Source: Mycobacterium sp. shizuoka-1 (GTDB lineage: Bacteria; Actinomycetota; Actinomycetes; Mycobacteriales; Mycobacteriaceae). Taken from it: a DNA stretch of 64,000 nucleotides. The stretch covers positions 74,851 to 138,850 of the forward strand of contig NZ_BEWG01000055.1 of assembly GCF_002723835.1 (NCBI RefSeq), written 5' to 3'. A program made the position numbers and the translations under genes. A model generated the notes under the pieces. That model saw only the letters and a program-made list of their open reading frames with translations. It was not told the origin of the DNA and made no database searches. Shown here piece after piece: positions 35,467 through 43,857 of the stretch (its first letter is position 1; each line of letters starts with the position of its first letter).

Positions 35467-35913
35467 CTATGCGCCGGTGAGGTACGGTCCGACGTGGAAG
35501 GTCTGGGCGATGTTGTTGGCGAAGGCGAAGACACCGTCAGCCAGCTGGGTCAGGCCCAGGAACTGCAGGACCTCGCCGGTCCCTTCGACGATCACGTAGG
35601 CGAGCGTGCCGACGTAGATCACCGCTCCCCGGACCCACGCCTGGGTTCCGGCAATGGCACCTTCGACCAAGTAGCAGCCGACAGCGCCGGGGCTGCAAGT
35701 GCTCGTCGCGGACGCGGAAGCCGAGGGAAGCAGCACCGGATCGACGACCAGCGAGGCCGAGTCGCCGAGCCCTTCCGCGAAAGACGTCAGGCTGGGCGCA
35801 GCGTGGCTGATGGCCGGTGCGACGGTGGCTGCGGTGGCGATCGCCAGGGCGGCAGTGCCAACCTGGAACTTGGTGGACATGGCCGAGAACTTGGTAGCGA
35901 CTGCTGTTGTCAT
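35467..35913 (-). CDS. Small secreted protein of unknown function
   Basis: A 148-residue protein with a clear signal peptide: hydrophobic QVGTAALAIATAATVAPA followed by an ISHA cleavage site near residue 38. The mature part (about 110 residues) holds two Cys (TCSPGAVGC) that could form a disulfide and two hydrophobic segments (GAVIYVGTLAYVIVEG and a C-terminal amphipathic part). The ATG 35913 follows AGGGGGG by five bases; upstream extension of the frame to 36048 is not credible. I do not recognise the family. It is a single-gene unit closed by its own terminator, beside the DUF4012 gene. Confidence 0.7.
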   Translation of the reverse strand: MTTAVATKFSAMSTKFQVGTAALAIATAATVAPAISHAAPSLTSFAEGLGDSASLVVDPVLLPSASASATSTCSPGAVGCYLVEGAIAGTQAWVRGAVIYVGTLAYVIVEGTGEVLQFLGLTQLADGVFAFANNIAQTFHVGPYLTGA

Positions 35914-36134
35914 CGAGACCCCCCTAAGGATTATGCGGTTGACCTTGCTGTTCTTCCTGGACATAGCCTGAGAATTGGTAACAGAGTCGCATACCACCGC
36001 AGCCTTGTCAACACAAAAAACACCTTGTCGCCAGGGGTTTTGTTGCATATGCGAGGTATTTCGACTCTCTGCGCTTACCTGACACTTTCCTGTAACATGC
36101 CTGACTCACATATCGCCCGTTCGCCGGATTCGGG

Positions 36135-37199
36135 TCAGAGCGACCGCAGCGAATGTGCGAAGCCACTGATATCGCGAACCGAGGCCGCAAAGACTTCCGG
36201 CATCAACGCCGGGAACAGCAAGTCACCGCCGTGGCAGGTGCCGACCACGATCCGCCCGGCCGCGGGGACCCCCGCGGCAAGCAGTCGGCGGTAATAGACA
36301 AGCCCCTCGTCGCGCAGAGGGTCGAGCTCGTTGACGGAAATGATGTGCGGCGGCAGGCCGGCCATGTCCGCAAGGCTCGCCGCGCCGGCCCAGCAGGTCG
36401 GGTCGCCGGTGTGCGACATTTCCGGGTCGTAGATCGAGCCGAGTAGCGCAGCCTGCTGACAACTGATGAAGTAGCCGTCGTTCTCGCGCAGCGACGGCAA
36501 GTCGTCGGGATAGTCGAGCCAGCGGTTGGAGATGTACGGGCATTGCGCGTACGCGCCCGCGATCTCGCCCAGCCACCCCTCTCGCTTGGCCTTGTGGGTG
36601 ACGGTCAGCGTGAGGTTTCCGCCGCCCGACTCGCCCGCGACGATCAGATGGCTGACACCGAGGTCTGCGGCGTTGGCGTACACCCACCGTGCCGCCGCCG
36701 CGCAGTCGTTCAGACCGGCGGGGTACGGGTGAGCACCCAGCCGCCCGCCGGAATTGCGGAACTCGACGCCAACGGCCACCAGGCCGGTCGCCGCCAAACT
36801 CTCCCGCAGGTGGCGGTACCCGGCATCCGCCGCACTGGCGATCGCCATCGCCCCGCCGTGAAAATGCACCACCGCCGGCAGCGGACCGTCGGCGCGGTCC
36901 GGGCGACTGACGAACACCGTGATCACGTTGCCGTCGACGCCGGGAATGGTGACCGTCGTCGTCGTCACGCCGGTCGGAGCCGGGGCTGCGAGGGCGAACA
37001 CGTCGAGCACGCCGCCCACCGCCTCCTCGGCGGCCGCCGCATACGCCAACCGGTCGGCGAGCGGTGAGTCGACCGTCAGCGGCGCATCGGGCAGGACGTC
37101 GGCCAGCCCGAGCGGGGCGAAGGCCGCCACCATCCGGGGATCCGATCGCGGATCGGTGCCAAGCGTGCGATTCGGATCGGCGAGCCGGCCAGCGAGCAT
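36135..37199 (-). CDS. HSL-type alpha/beta hydrolase (LipN/esterase-like)
   Basis: A 354-residue carboxylesterase of the hormone-sensitive-lipase class. The oxyanion motif HGG is in VHFHGGAMAIAS, the nucleophile in VAGESGGGNLTLT, an Asp probably in NELDPLRDEG and the last His in GTCHGG. Closely related enzymes hydrolyse short acyl esters; LipN-type ones are known in mycobacteria. The ATG 37199 begins the conserved part, but a GTG nine codons earlier (37226) is possible and has a GGGGGG nearby, so the start is not settled. It stands at the right edge of the accessory region and may belong to it only by location. Confidence 0.82.
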   Translation of the reverse strand: MLAGRLADPNRTLGTDPRSDPRMVAAFAPLGLADVLPDAPLTVDSPLADRLAYAAAAEEAVGGVLDVFALAAPAPTGVTTTTVTIPGVDGNVITVFVSRPDRADGPLPAVVHFHGGAMAIASAADAGYRHLRESLAATGLVAVGVEFRNSGGRLGAHPYPAGLNDCAAAARWVYANAADLGVSHLIVAGESGGGNLTLTVTHKAKREGWLGEIAGAYAQCPYISNRWLDYPDDLPSLRENDGYFISCQQAALLGSIYDPEMSHTGDPTCWAGAASLADMAGLPPHIISVNELDPLRDEGLVYYRRLLAAGVPAAGRIVVGTCHGGDLLFPALMPEVFAASVRDISGFAHSLRSL

Positions 37200-37250
37200 G
37201 GGACCGACACTAACGCCCCCCGTCACGCCGGCGTGCGCAGTGTCAAACGC

Positions 37251-38144
37251 TCAGGCTGCCGCGCCGGGCTTGAGGTAGGTGACCAGACTGACGTCCAGCG
37301 CCTCGTCCAGGTAGTAGTACTGGCAGCCGGTCAGATACCGCATGTAGTTGTTGTAGCTCTCGATCCCGGCAGCCGCGACGGCCTCGTCTTTGTGCTGTTC
37401 GAGCCGAGCCGCCCAGATTCCGAGGGTCTTGATGTAGTGGTTGCGCAGCGACAGCGGTTCGGGCACCACGAAGCCGGCCTTCTCGCCGTGCTCGACCAAC
37501 ATCTTCGTGCTCGGAATGCGGCCGCCAGGGAAGATCACCTCGGCCATGAACTTGGCGAACCGGGCCAGCTCGAACGTCAGCTTCTTGCCGCGAGCCGCCA
37601 GGTCGTCGGGATGGTAGCCACAGCTGCTCTGGATGGTCATCCGTCCTTCGTCGGGCAGGATGTCGAAGCAGGTCTTGTAGAAGTCGTCGAAGCGCTCGAA
37701 GCCGAAGTGCTCGATGGCCTCGATCGACACGATCCGGTCGACGGGGGAGTGGAACTGCTCCCAGCCTTCGAGCCGGACGTCGAAGGTGCGCTCGCTGTCG
37801 ATCTTGCTCAACAACTGCTCGCAGTAGGCCTTCTGGTTCTTCGACAGGGTCAGGCCGATCACGTTGACGTCATATTTCTCCATCGCCCGCTGCAGCGTCA
37901 GGCCCCAGCCGCACCCCACTTCGAGCAGCGTCATCCCGGGTTTGAGATCGAGCCGGTCGAGGTGCTGGTCGACGTTGGCGATCTGGGCCTCGGAGAGGGT
38001 GACGTTCGGACCGGTGAAGTACGCGCAGCTGTACTTGCGGGTCGGGTCCTGGAAGACCCCGAAGAAATCGTCCGAGAGGTCGTAATGCGCCTGAATTTCC
38101 TCGAAATGGGGCCGCATGTCCTTGGTTTCGGTTGCCTCGGGCAT
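37251..38144 (-). CDS. mmaA4: Mycolic acid methyltransferase, MmaA4-like
   Basis: A 297-residue SAM-dependent methyltransferase of the cyclopropane-mycolic-acid-synthase family. The SAM motif is [18 protein letters not shown] and the family substrate-site elements are intact, and the C-terminus [12 protein letters not shown] is that remembered for MmaA4 (hydroxymycolate synthase, which makes a methyl-hydroxyl group used for keto and methoxy mycolates). In M. tuberculosis four genes mmaA4-mmaA1 stand here; this window has two only. The product therefore might be an oxygenated mycolate precursor, but the fate without MmaA3 would differ. Confidence 0.82.
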   Translation of the reverse strand: MPEATETKDMRPHFEEIQAHYDLSDDFFGVFQDPTRKYSCAYFTGPNVTLSEAQIANVDQHLDRLDLKPGMTLLEVGCGWGLTLQRAMEKYDVNVIGLTLSKNQKAYCEQLLSKIDSERTFDVRLEGWEQFHSPVDRIVSIEAIEHFGFERFDDFYKTCFDILPDEGRMTIQSSCGYHPDDLAARGKKLTFELARFAKFMAEVIFPGGRIPSTKMLVEHGEKAGFVVPEPLSLRNHYIKTLGIWAARLEQHKDEAVAAAGIESYNNYMRYLTGCQYYYLDEALDVSLVTYLKPGAAA

Positions 38145-38290
38145 GAGTGTCTAAGCCTTCCTGAATTTTCTGGTGTGACGACGCCACTGCCCCCGCGAGT
38201 GGTATTGCGCGCCAGTATGCACTATGTGATCTGGACCATACCTTCTTGCCCCGCCCGAACCGCCGTCAAACAGTGCGTAAACCCTGCGTG

Positions 38291-39163
38291 TCAATGGTCC
38301 TGCTTCTCGAGCGTGAACTGATCGACATCGATGTACCCGACCCGGAAGCCACGGGCACATCCCGTCAGATACTTCATATACCGGTCGTACACCTCCTCGG
38401 ACTGCACCTCGATGGCCTCGGCTCGGTTGGCCTCCAACGCCTCGGCCCAGCAATCCAGTGTGCGGGCATAGTGCGGCTGCAGGGATTGAACACGCGTGAG
38501 AGTGAAGCCGGCCTTGGTCGAGTGCTCCTCGACCTTCTCCACCGACGGCAGCCGGCCGCCGGGGAAGATCTCGGTGAGGATGAACTTCGCGAACCGCGCC
38601 GCCTCGAAGGTCAGCGGGATCTTCTTCTCCGCCATCTGGTGGAAGGTCAGCGATGTGATGGTGTGCAGCAGCATCACCCCGTCGTCGGGCAGCACCCGGT
38701 GGGCCATCGTGAAGAAGTCGTCGTAGCGGTCGAAGCCGAAATGCTCGAAGGCGCCGATCGAGACGATCCGGTCGACGGGCTCGTCGAACTCCTCCCAGCC
38801 CTTGAGTTCGATGCGCTTGTCCCGTGAGCTCTTCGACTCGCGGAACACCTGCTCGACGTGATCGCGCTGGTTCTTCGACAGCGTCAGCCCGATGACGTTG
38901 ACGTCGTACTTGTCCAGGGCGCGCAGCATCGTGGCTCCCCATCCGCAGCCGACGTCCAGCAGTGTCATTCCCGGCTGCAAGCCGAGCTTGCCCAGCGCCA
39001 GGTCGATCTTGGCGATCTGAGCCTGTTCGAGAGTCATGTCGTCGCGCTCGAAGTAGGCGCAGCTGTAGGTCTGGGTGGGATCGAGGAAGAGCCGGAAGAA
39101 ATCGTCGGACAAGTCGTAATGGGCCTGGACGTCCTCGAAATGAGGCTGGAGCTTTCTGGGCAT
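38291..39163 (-). CDS. mmaA2: Mycolic acid cyclopropane synthase, MmaA2-like
   Basis: A 290-residue CMAS-family methyltransferase. The N-terminal [22 protein letters not shown] motif LLDVGCGWG and C-terminal GYIDVDQFTL fit MmaA2 better than other paralogues, from memory. MmaA2 forms the distal cyclopropane of alpha-mycolates. It lies 146 bases upstream of the MmaA4-like gene, same strand. It may instead be a general cyclopropane synthase in this species; the exact paralogue should be checked by a tree. Confidence 0.82.
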   Translation of the reverse strand: MPRKLQPHFEDVQAHYDLSDDFFRLFLDPTQTYSCAYFERDDMTLEQAQIAKIDLALGKLGLQPGMTLLDVGCGWGATMLRALDKYDVNVIGLTLSKNQRDHVEQVFRESKSSRDKRIELKGWEEFDEPVDRIVSIGAFEHFGFDRYDDFFTMAHRVLPDDGVMLLHTITSLTFHQMAEKKIPLTFEAARFAKFILTEIFPGGRLPSVEKVEEHSTKAGFTLTRVQSLQPHYARTLDCWAEALEANRAEAIEVQSEEVYDRYMKYLTGCARGFRVGYIDVDQFTLEKQDH

Positions 39164-39304
39164 GCCGGTGCGCCTTTCGCAGTGAATGCTTCAGGCAGCA
39201 ACCACGTATCCCCCCCGTTGGGACAAAGCGATCACCGCTGGTGTGCAGACCCGATGCTAGCCGCTCCAGCTGAGAGTAAACAGTCCGTGACGCACCGAAA
39301 TTAG

Positions 39305-40252
39305 CTAGTTGACCTCGGCAAATGTGGTTTTGAGCTCGCCCACGATGTCGTCCCACAAGGCCTCGGGCAGGTCGTGCGCCATGCCGTCGAACAGCACCAG
39401 GCGGGCGTTGGGGATGGCCGACGCGATCGAACGGCCACCCGACGGACGCATCAGCTTGTCGGCGCGGCCGTGGATCACCACGGTGGGTGCGGTGATCCGG
39501 CGGTCGTAATGCTTGAGGCTGCCGCTGCCCAGCACGGCGCCGAAATGCCGCGCGATGCCCTGCGGGTAGTGCGCCCGCTCGTAGGCTTCGAGCGCGTCGG
39601 CGCGGGCCTGATCTTCGGACACCGGGTAGCCGGGACTGCCGATGATCTTGCCCACCCGCACCGCGTTCTCGATGATCACCTCGCGCGGCGAATTCGGCGA
39701 CGGGCCAGTGATCAACGACAGCAACGCGCGCGGTGCCGGGGGCGGCAAGAACGCAGAGTTGTTGGAGGAGAAGATGATTCCCAATGCATTCGTCCGGTGG
39801 CCATGCCGCGCGGCGAAGATCTGGGCGATCATCCCGCCCATCGACGCCCCGACCACATGCGCCCGTTCCAGCTCCAGATGATCGAGCAGCGCCGCGGCGT
39901 CGTCGGCCATGTCCTCCAGGCGGTAGACCGAGGGACTGGGGCGACCCAGGTACGAGCGCACCAGGTTGGGCACCAGCCCGCCGCCGGCCCGCCGGCCGTG
40001 CAGCTTGGAAGACAACCCCACGTCACGGTTGTCGTAACGAATGACCCGATAGCCCTGGTCGACCAGCTTCTCGCAGAAGCCGTTGCGCCACAACAGAAGT
40101 TGTGCGCCAAGGCCCATCACCAGCAGCACCGGCGGGTCGCCGGGGTTGCCGATATCCTCGTAGTACAGCTCGATCTCGTCGACCCGTCCATCCCCCGAGT
40201 CGCTGCGCTCCTGCCCCCAAGGGACGCGGGCAATACCGGTCCGGATGTCCAT
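39305..40252 (-). CDS. lipG: Alpha/beta hydrolase LipG
   Basis: A 315-residue alpha/beta hydrolase with Gly-Ala-Ser-Met-Gly (GASMGG) nucleophile elbow, acid in IHGRADKLM and His in DGMAHDLPE. LipG of mycobacteria is reported as a phospholipase/thioesterase in the mmaA region and has the same place. A GTG (40255) and ATG (40252) are adjacent; the ATG overlaps the TGA of the upstream UbiB-like gene (TGATG), indicating coupling. Confidence 0.87.
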   Translation of the reverse strand: MDIRTGIARVPWGQERSDSGDGRVDEIELYYEDIGNPGDPPVLLVMGLGAQLLLWRNGFCEKLVDQGYRVIRYDNRDVGLSSKLHGRRAGGGLVPNLVRSYLGRPSPSVYRLEDMADDAAALLDHLELERAHVVGASMGGMIAQIFAARHGHRTNALGIIFSSNNSAFLPPPAPRALLSLITGPSPNSPREVIIENAVRVGKIIGSPGYPVSEDQARADALEAYERAHYPQGIARHFGAVLGSGSLKHYDRRITAPTVVIHGRADKLMRPSGGRSIASAIPNARLVLFDGMAHDLPEALWDDIVGELKTTFAEVN

Positions 40253-41598
40253 CACACCTCGACATCGCTCTGGTGCTCGCGGCTGACCTCGACCATGAAG
40301 TTGGCGAAGTAGCCGGAGAACTGGGGGTCATTCATCATCTGCCACTTCGGCGCCAGCAGCTTCATGTAGCGCTCGACGTAGAGAAACTGTTTGCCGATCA
40401 GCACCAACTCGCGCGGCAGCTTGACGTCATACGCTTCGGCCAGCGTCGAGAGCTGCTTGCCGATGTCGGCGTACGACATGTCGCCGAGGGTCTTCAGCGT
40501 CAGCGGCTCGGCGAACGCCTTGAGGTCCTTGGCGGCCTGGGCCTCAGGCTTCACCGTTCCGACCGCGCCGAGCAGCACCACGATCTTGCCGGCCGCGGCG
40601 TGGTCCTTCTTCACCAGCAGCGCATAGATCAGCTCACGCAACAACCAGCGGGTGCGCGGGTCGATGCGGCCCATGATGCCGAAGTCCAGGAAGACGATGC
40701 GGCCGTCGTCGTCGACCAGCAGGTTGCCGGCGTGCAGGTCACCGTGGAACAGGCCGTGCCGCAGGCCGCCCTCGAAGGTGGAGAACAGCAATGCCTTGAC
40801 CAGCTCGGTGCCGTCGAAACCCTTGCGGCGGATCTCCTTGACGTCGTCGATGCGCACCCCGTGCACCCGCTCCATGGTCAGCACCCGCTCACTGGTGAAC
40901 TCCCAGTGCACCCGGGGCACCCGGATGTTGCGGCCCAGCGGCGAACCGTGCAGGCCCGACACCCAGGCTTCCATCGATTGCGCTTCGATGCGGAAGTCGA
41001 GTTCTTCGGCGAGGTTGTCGGAAAAGTCGGCGACCACGTCCTGGGCCGACAGCCGCCGGCCCAGCTTGGCCAGCTCGACGACCTGGGCGAAGCGCTTGAG
41101 GATCTGCAGGTCGGCGGCCACCCGGCGGCGGATACCCGGCCGCTGGATCTTGACGACGACGTCCTCACCGCTGTGCAGGGTGGCGAAATGCACCTGGGCG
41201 ATCGAAGCCGACGCGAACGGCTTCTCCTCGAAGCTCGCGAACAGTTCGGCCGGGTCACCACCGAGTTCCTGGCGCAGCAGCGCGTGCACTTCGCCGGTGT
41301 CGGCGGGTGGCACCGCGTCGAGCAGTCCGCGGAACTCCCGGCTCAGCCCCTCGCCGAACGCGCCCGGGCTGGACGCGATGATCTGACCGAACTTGACGTA
41401 GGTCGGACCTAGGTCAGCGAAGGTCTGTGGAATCTGCTTGATGACCTTGTCCTGCCAGCGCCCGCGGCCGGGCAGCGTGCCGAGCACGCGGGCGCCGGTA
41501 CGGGTGAGCTGCCAGCCGGTCATGCCCATGCGGGCGGCCTCGACCGGCAACGGAACGCGATCGAGCTTGGCTACTTCGCGGTGTTTGGTCGAACTCAT
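40252..41598 (-). CDS. UbiB/ABC1/AarF-family atypical kinase
   Basis: A 448-residue UbiB-type protein kinase-like protein (Rv0647c position). The family-specific KxGQ motif is in YVKFGQIIAS, the Ala-rich nucleotide loop is ASASIAQVH, the catalytic region is FHGDLHAGNLL and the metal motif is FLDFGIMG. Such proteins are ATPases that support isoprenoid-lipid metabolism; mycobacteria use menaquinone, so the actual role may be lipid transfer. ATG 41598 begins MSSTKHR; an earlier ATG ten codons upstream (41628) is possible. Coupled to lipG through TGATG. Confidence 0.87.
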   Translation of the reverse strand: MSSTKHREVAKLDRVPLPVEAARMGMTGWQLTRTGARVLGTLPGRGRWQDKVIKQIPQTFADLGPTYVKFGQIIASSPGAFGEGLSREFRGLLDAVPPADTGEVHALLRQELGGDPAELFASFEEKPFASASIAQVHFATLHSGEDVVVKIQRPGIRRRVAADLQILKRFAQVVELAKLGRRLSAQDVVADFSDNLAEELDFRIEAQSMEAWVSGLHGSPLGRNIRVPRVHWEFTSERVLTMERVHGVRIDDVKEIRRKGFDGTELVKALLFSTFEGGLRHGLFHGDLHAGNLLVDDDGRIVFLDFGIMGRIDPRTRWLLRELIYALLVKKDHAAAGKIVVLLGAVGTVKPEAQAAKDLKAFAEPLTLKTLGDMSYADIGKQLSTLAEAYDVKLPRELVLIGKQFLYVERYMKLLAPKWQMMNDPQFSGYFANFMVEVSREHQSDVEV

Positions 41599-41680
41599 TC
41601 TTGCCAGTGTGCCAAACCGGCTGTCCATACCACCAATCTTGCGGGGCCGCAGCGACCCTGGTCACAGCGGCGGTCTGGCC

Positions 41681-42277
41681 TCAGGATTTGGGTTGCCACG
41701 GCGTCAGCCACGGCTGCGGCGCCATCCCTTCGGCCGCCGCGACGAGCTCGTACATCGTTGCCCCGTCGATGCTTTCGCGGATGATGTCGGCGTGCCCGGC
41801 ATGTCGGGCAAGCTCGGTGATCAGGTGTCCGAACACCCACCGCACCGACCATGCGGTGACATCGGCCGGGAACCAGGGTGCGTCGCGCGGCACCGGCACC
41901 GCGGCATCCAGGTCAGCGGTCTGCACCAGACGCAGCGATTCGGCGTTCTGCGCCCGCAACGCAGCCAAGAGCTGGGCCAATGTCTCGTCGGGCCGCATCA
42001 CGTGCTCGTCCTGATACTCCTGTGCACGCTCCTCGAACGGGCGGCTGTCGGCGGGTGGCTCCTGGGGCGCGGCGGCGACCCGCTGCATCCAGCTGCGTTG
42101 CACACCGGTCGCGTGCTTGACCAGGCCACCCACGGACAGCGAGCTGACCGTCGGGGTGGCCCTGGCCTGCTCGTCGGTCAGCCCGTAGGCGACGGCGAAG
42201 AACGCGCTCTGCTGGTAGGCGAGGTACTCACGCAGGGAGTCGCGCTCGTCACGGACGGGTCGGGCCAGAGTGGGCAT
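41681..42277 (-). CDS. DinB/DUF664 family protein
   Basis: A 198-residue helical protein of the DinB superfamily. It has the pattern of one His near the first long helix (LVKHATGVQRSWMQ) and a final HLITELARHAGHADIIRE segment with the metal-binding His residues, as in mycothiol- or bacillithiol-dependent transferases. It could be a mycothiol-dependent transferase. ATG 42277 is taken as start since the family begins here (PTLARPVRDERDSLREYL); the frame is open to 42355. Ten bases separate it from the second DinB gene upstream, so they are co-transcribed. Confidence 0.82.
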   Translation of the reverse strand: MPTLARPVRDERDSLREYLAYQQSAFFAVAYGLTDEQARATPTVSSLSVGGLVKHATGVQRSWMQRVAAAPQEPPADSRPFEERAQEYQDEHVMRPDETLAQLLAALRAQNAESLRLVQTADLDAAVPVPRDAPWFPADVTAWSVRWVFGHLITELARHAGHADIIRESIDGATMYELVAAAEGMAPQPWLTPWQPKS

Positions 42278-42287
42278 GGTGGTCCTC

Positions 42288-42842
42288 TCAGTGTGCGGTG
42301 TGGGTGTACAGGTCACGCAGACAAGCAATTTCGGCACCGTGATGAATGACTTCACGGTTGATGTGCAGGATCAGCTCGGACAACGTGTGCTCGGCGTAGG
42401 GGCCTTCGGCCGGCCCGCACGGGCGGGCGAGATCGCCGTCAGACAACGCCCGCACCCCGCTGTTCCACTGCTCATACGCCAGGTCGAGCTGGGCCAGCGC
42501 GGTCTCGGCGTCGGTGGCATACGGCCAGCTCTGATAGTCAGCGGGCGGCCCGCCGAAGTGGGAGTGGTTGCGCATGGCCAGCACGCCGACGATGACATGG
42601 GCCAGCCGCCAGGCGATCGTGGTCACCGGCTCCGGCCGTGGCGGCGGATAGGCGAAGTCGATCCGGGCCTTCCCCTGGTCGCTGTGCCCCTGACCGCCGG
42701 CACCGTCCCGGTGCACCGTCCAGCACCCGGGCACCGGCTCCCAGAAGTACTCGTCGTCGGTCAGGCCCGCCAACCGCGGGCGCAGCGTGGTGCGCCAGTG
42801 CCAGTCCAACTGCTCGGCAAGCTGCGTCGTCCAAGAGGTCAT
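42288..42842 (-). CDS. DinB-superfamily protein
   Basis: A 184-residue DinB-like four-helix protein. TIAWRLAHVIVGVLAMRN contains the first metal His, and LILHINREVIHHGAEIACLRD the C-terminal metal-binding pair. It is the first gene of a two-gene run with the other DinB protein, and is divergent from the WYL regulator gene over a 61-bp region with a perfect inverted repeat. A WYL regulator next to a DinB gene is a common pairing. Function likely a thiol-dependent transferase; not proven. Confidence 0.82.
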   Translation of the reverse strand: MTSWTTQLAEQLDWHWRTTLRPRLAGLTDDEYFWEPVPGCWTVHRDGAGGQGHSDQGKARIDFAYPPPRPEPVTTIAWRLAHVIVGVLAMRNHSHFGGPPADYQSWPYATDAETALAQLDLAYEQWNSGVRALSDGDLARPCGPAEGPYAEHTLSELILHINREVIHHGAEIACLRDLYTHTAH

Positions 42843-42864
42843 AACCGCAGGCTTTCACGAGTTA

Positions 42865-42881
42865 CGGACAGTTTCTGTCCG
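42865..42881. promoter_or_regulatory. Candidate WYL operator (perfect inverted repeat)
   Basis: CGGACAG-TTT-CTGTCCG lies between the divergent DinB and WYL-regulator genes. Both arms are perfect 7-mers, fitting a dimeric helix-turn-helix protein such as the neighbour. Confidence 0.6.
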
Positions 42882-42903
42882 CAGACTGGGCGACTCTGGA
42901 GCC

Positions 42904-43857
42904 ATGTCCCAAACGACCAGCCGGGTGTTGCAGCTGCTCGGACTGCTGCAGTCGAGGCGAGTCTGGTCGGGTGAGGAGTTGTCCCGGCGGCTCGGCGTGA
43001 CCACCCGCAGCGTGCGCCGCGATATCGAGCGGCTGCGCGAACTCGGCTATCCCGTGCATGCCAGCACCGGCCACGGCGGCGGCTATCAGCTCGGCGCAGG
43101 GGCGGCTCTTCCGCCGCTGCTGCTCGACGCCGACGAAGCGGTGGCGATGGCGGTGTGTCTGCGGCTGGCCGCCGGCGGCAGCGTCGCCGGGGTGGGGGAG
43201 TCGGCGCTGCGGGCCTTGACCAAGCTGGACCAGGTCATGCCCGCGCGGCTGCGGTCCCAGGTCGCGGCCGTGCACGAGGCCACCGTCACCCTGACCCGCG
43301 AGCCCCAGTCGCCGGTGGATCCCGAGATACTCATGACGCTGGCGCGAGCCTGCCGCGACCGCGAGCACGTCGACGCCGACTACGTCGACCGGGCGGGCGC
43401 CGCGAGCAGCCGCCGTCTGGAGCCCTATCAACTCGTCACCACCGGGCAACGCTGGTACCTGCTGGCCTATGACCGGGATCGCCAGGATTGGCGCAGCCTG
43501 CGACTGGACCGGATGGCGCAGGTGCGGGTCGCGGGGACCACCTTCACCGCGCGGGACGCGCCCGATGCCGCCACCTATGTCGGTCGGGCGATCACCACCT
43601 CGCCATATCGGCATGTCGCCAGGGTGCGCTACCGGGCGCCCAAAAGTGTTATTGCCCAGCACTTCTCGCCGACATCGGTGACGATCTCCGAGGACGGCCC
43701 CGACGCCTGCGTGGTCGTCAGCGGGGCCGACGACCCGCACACACTGGCGCTGTACCTGGCCATGCCCGGCGTCGCCTTCGACATCCTCGAACCCGACGCC
43801 GTCGCCCAGGCCGCGCTGGCGATGTCGGCGCTGCTGGCCGGTTCCGTCACGCGGTGA
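42904..43857 (+). CDS. WYL-domain helix-turn-helix transcriptional regulator
   Basis: A 317-residue regulator of the YafY/PafBC type. N-terminal winged HTH (VWSGEELSRRLGVTTRSVRRDIERL) is followed by the WYL domain, with RRLEPYQLVTTGQRWYLLAYD and RSLRLDRMAQVRV as the typical core. Family members sense ligands or single-stranded nucleic acid. The start ATG 42904 is well placed; the open frame upstream covers the control region. It probably regulates the divergent DinB pair and itself through the repeat at 42865-42881. Overlaps by 11 bases the convergent gene that ends at 43847. Confidence 0.9.
   Translation: MSQTTSRVLQLLGLLQSRRVWSGEELSRRLGVTTRSVRRDIERLRELGYPVHASTGHGGGYQLGAGAALPPLLLDADEAVAMAVCLRLAAGGSVAGVGESALRALTKLDQVMPARLRSQVAAVHEATVTLTREPQSPVDPEILMTLARACRDREHVDADYVDRAGAASSRRLEPYQLVTTGQRWYLLAYDRDRQDWRSLRLDRMAQVRVAGTTFTARDAPDAATYVGRAITTSPYRHVARVRYRAPKSVIAQHFSPTSVTISEDGPDACVVVSGADDPHTLALYLAMPGVAFDILEPDAVAQAALAMSALLAGSVTR

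Larger units (their letters stand above)
10317..37199. other. Accessory exopolysaccharide / nonulosonic acid locus
   Basis: About 27 kb between rplA and mmaA4, two genes that are adjacent in M. tuberculosis (Rv0641, Rv0642c). It carries polysaccharide assembly genes (initiating transferase, Wzy, Wzx, Wzc/Wzb-like pair, glycosyltransferases), nucleotide-sugar genes (UDP-glucose dehydrogenase, GMD, RMD) and a NeuB/NeuA module. No transposase, integrase, tRNA or flanking repeat was seen at its ends, so the manner of gain or loss is unknown. The two edge genes (EEP protein and esterase) are assigned to it only by position. Confidence 0.75.

Noticed and set aside
10317..37199. Classical genomic island with integrase and tRNA attachment site
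   Set aside because: No integrase, transposase, insertion sequence or tRNA was found at the borders; tRNA genes in the window lie several kb away and in conserved context.
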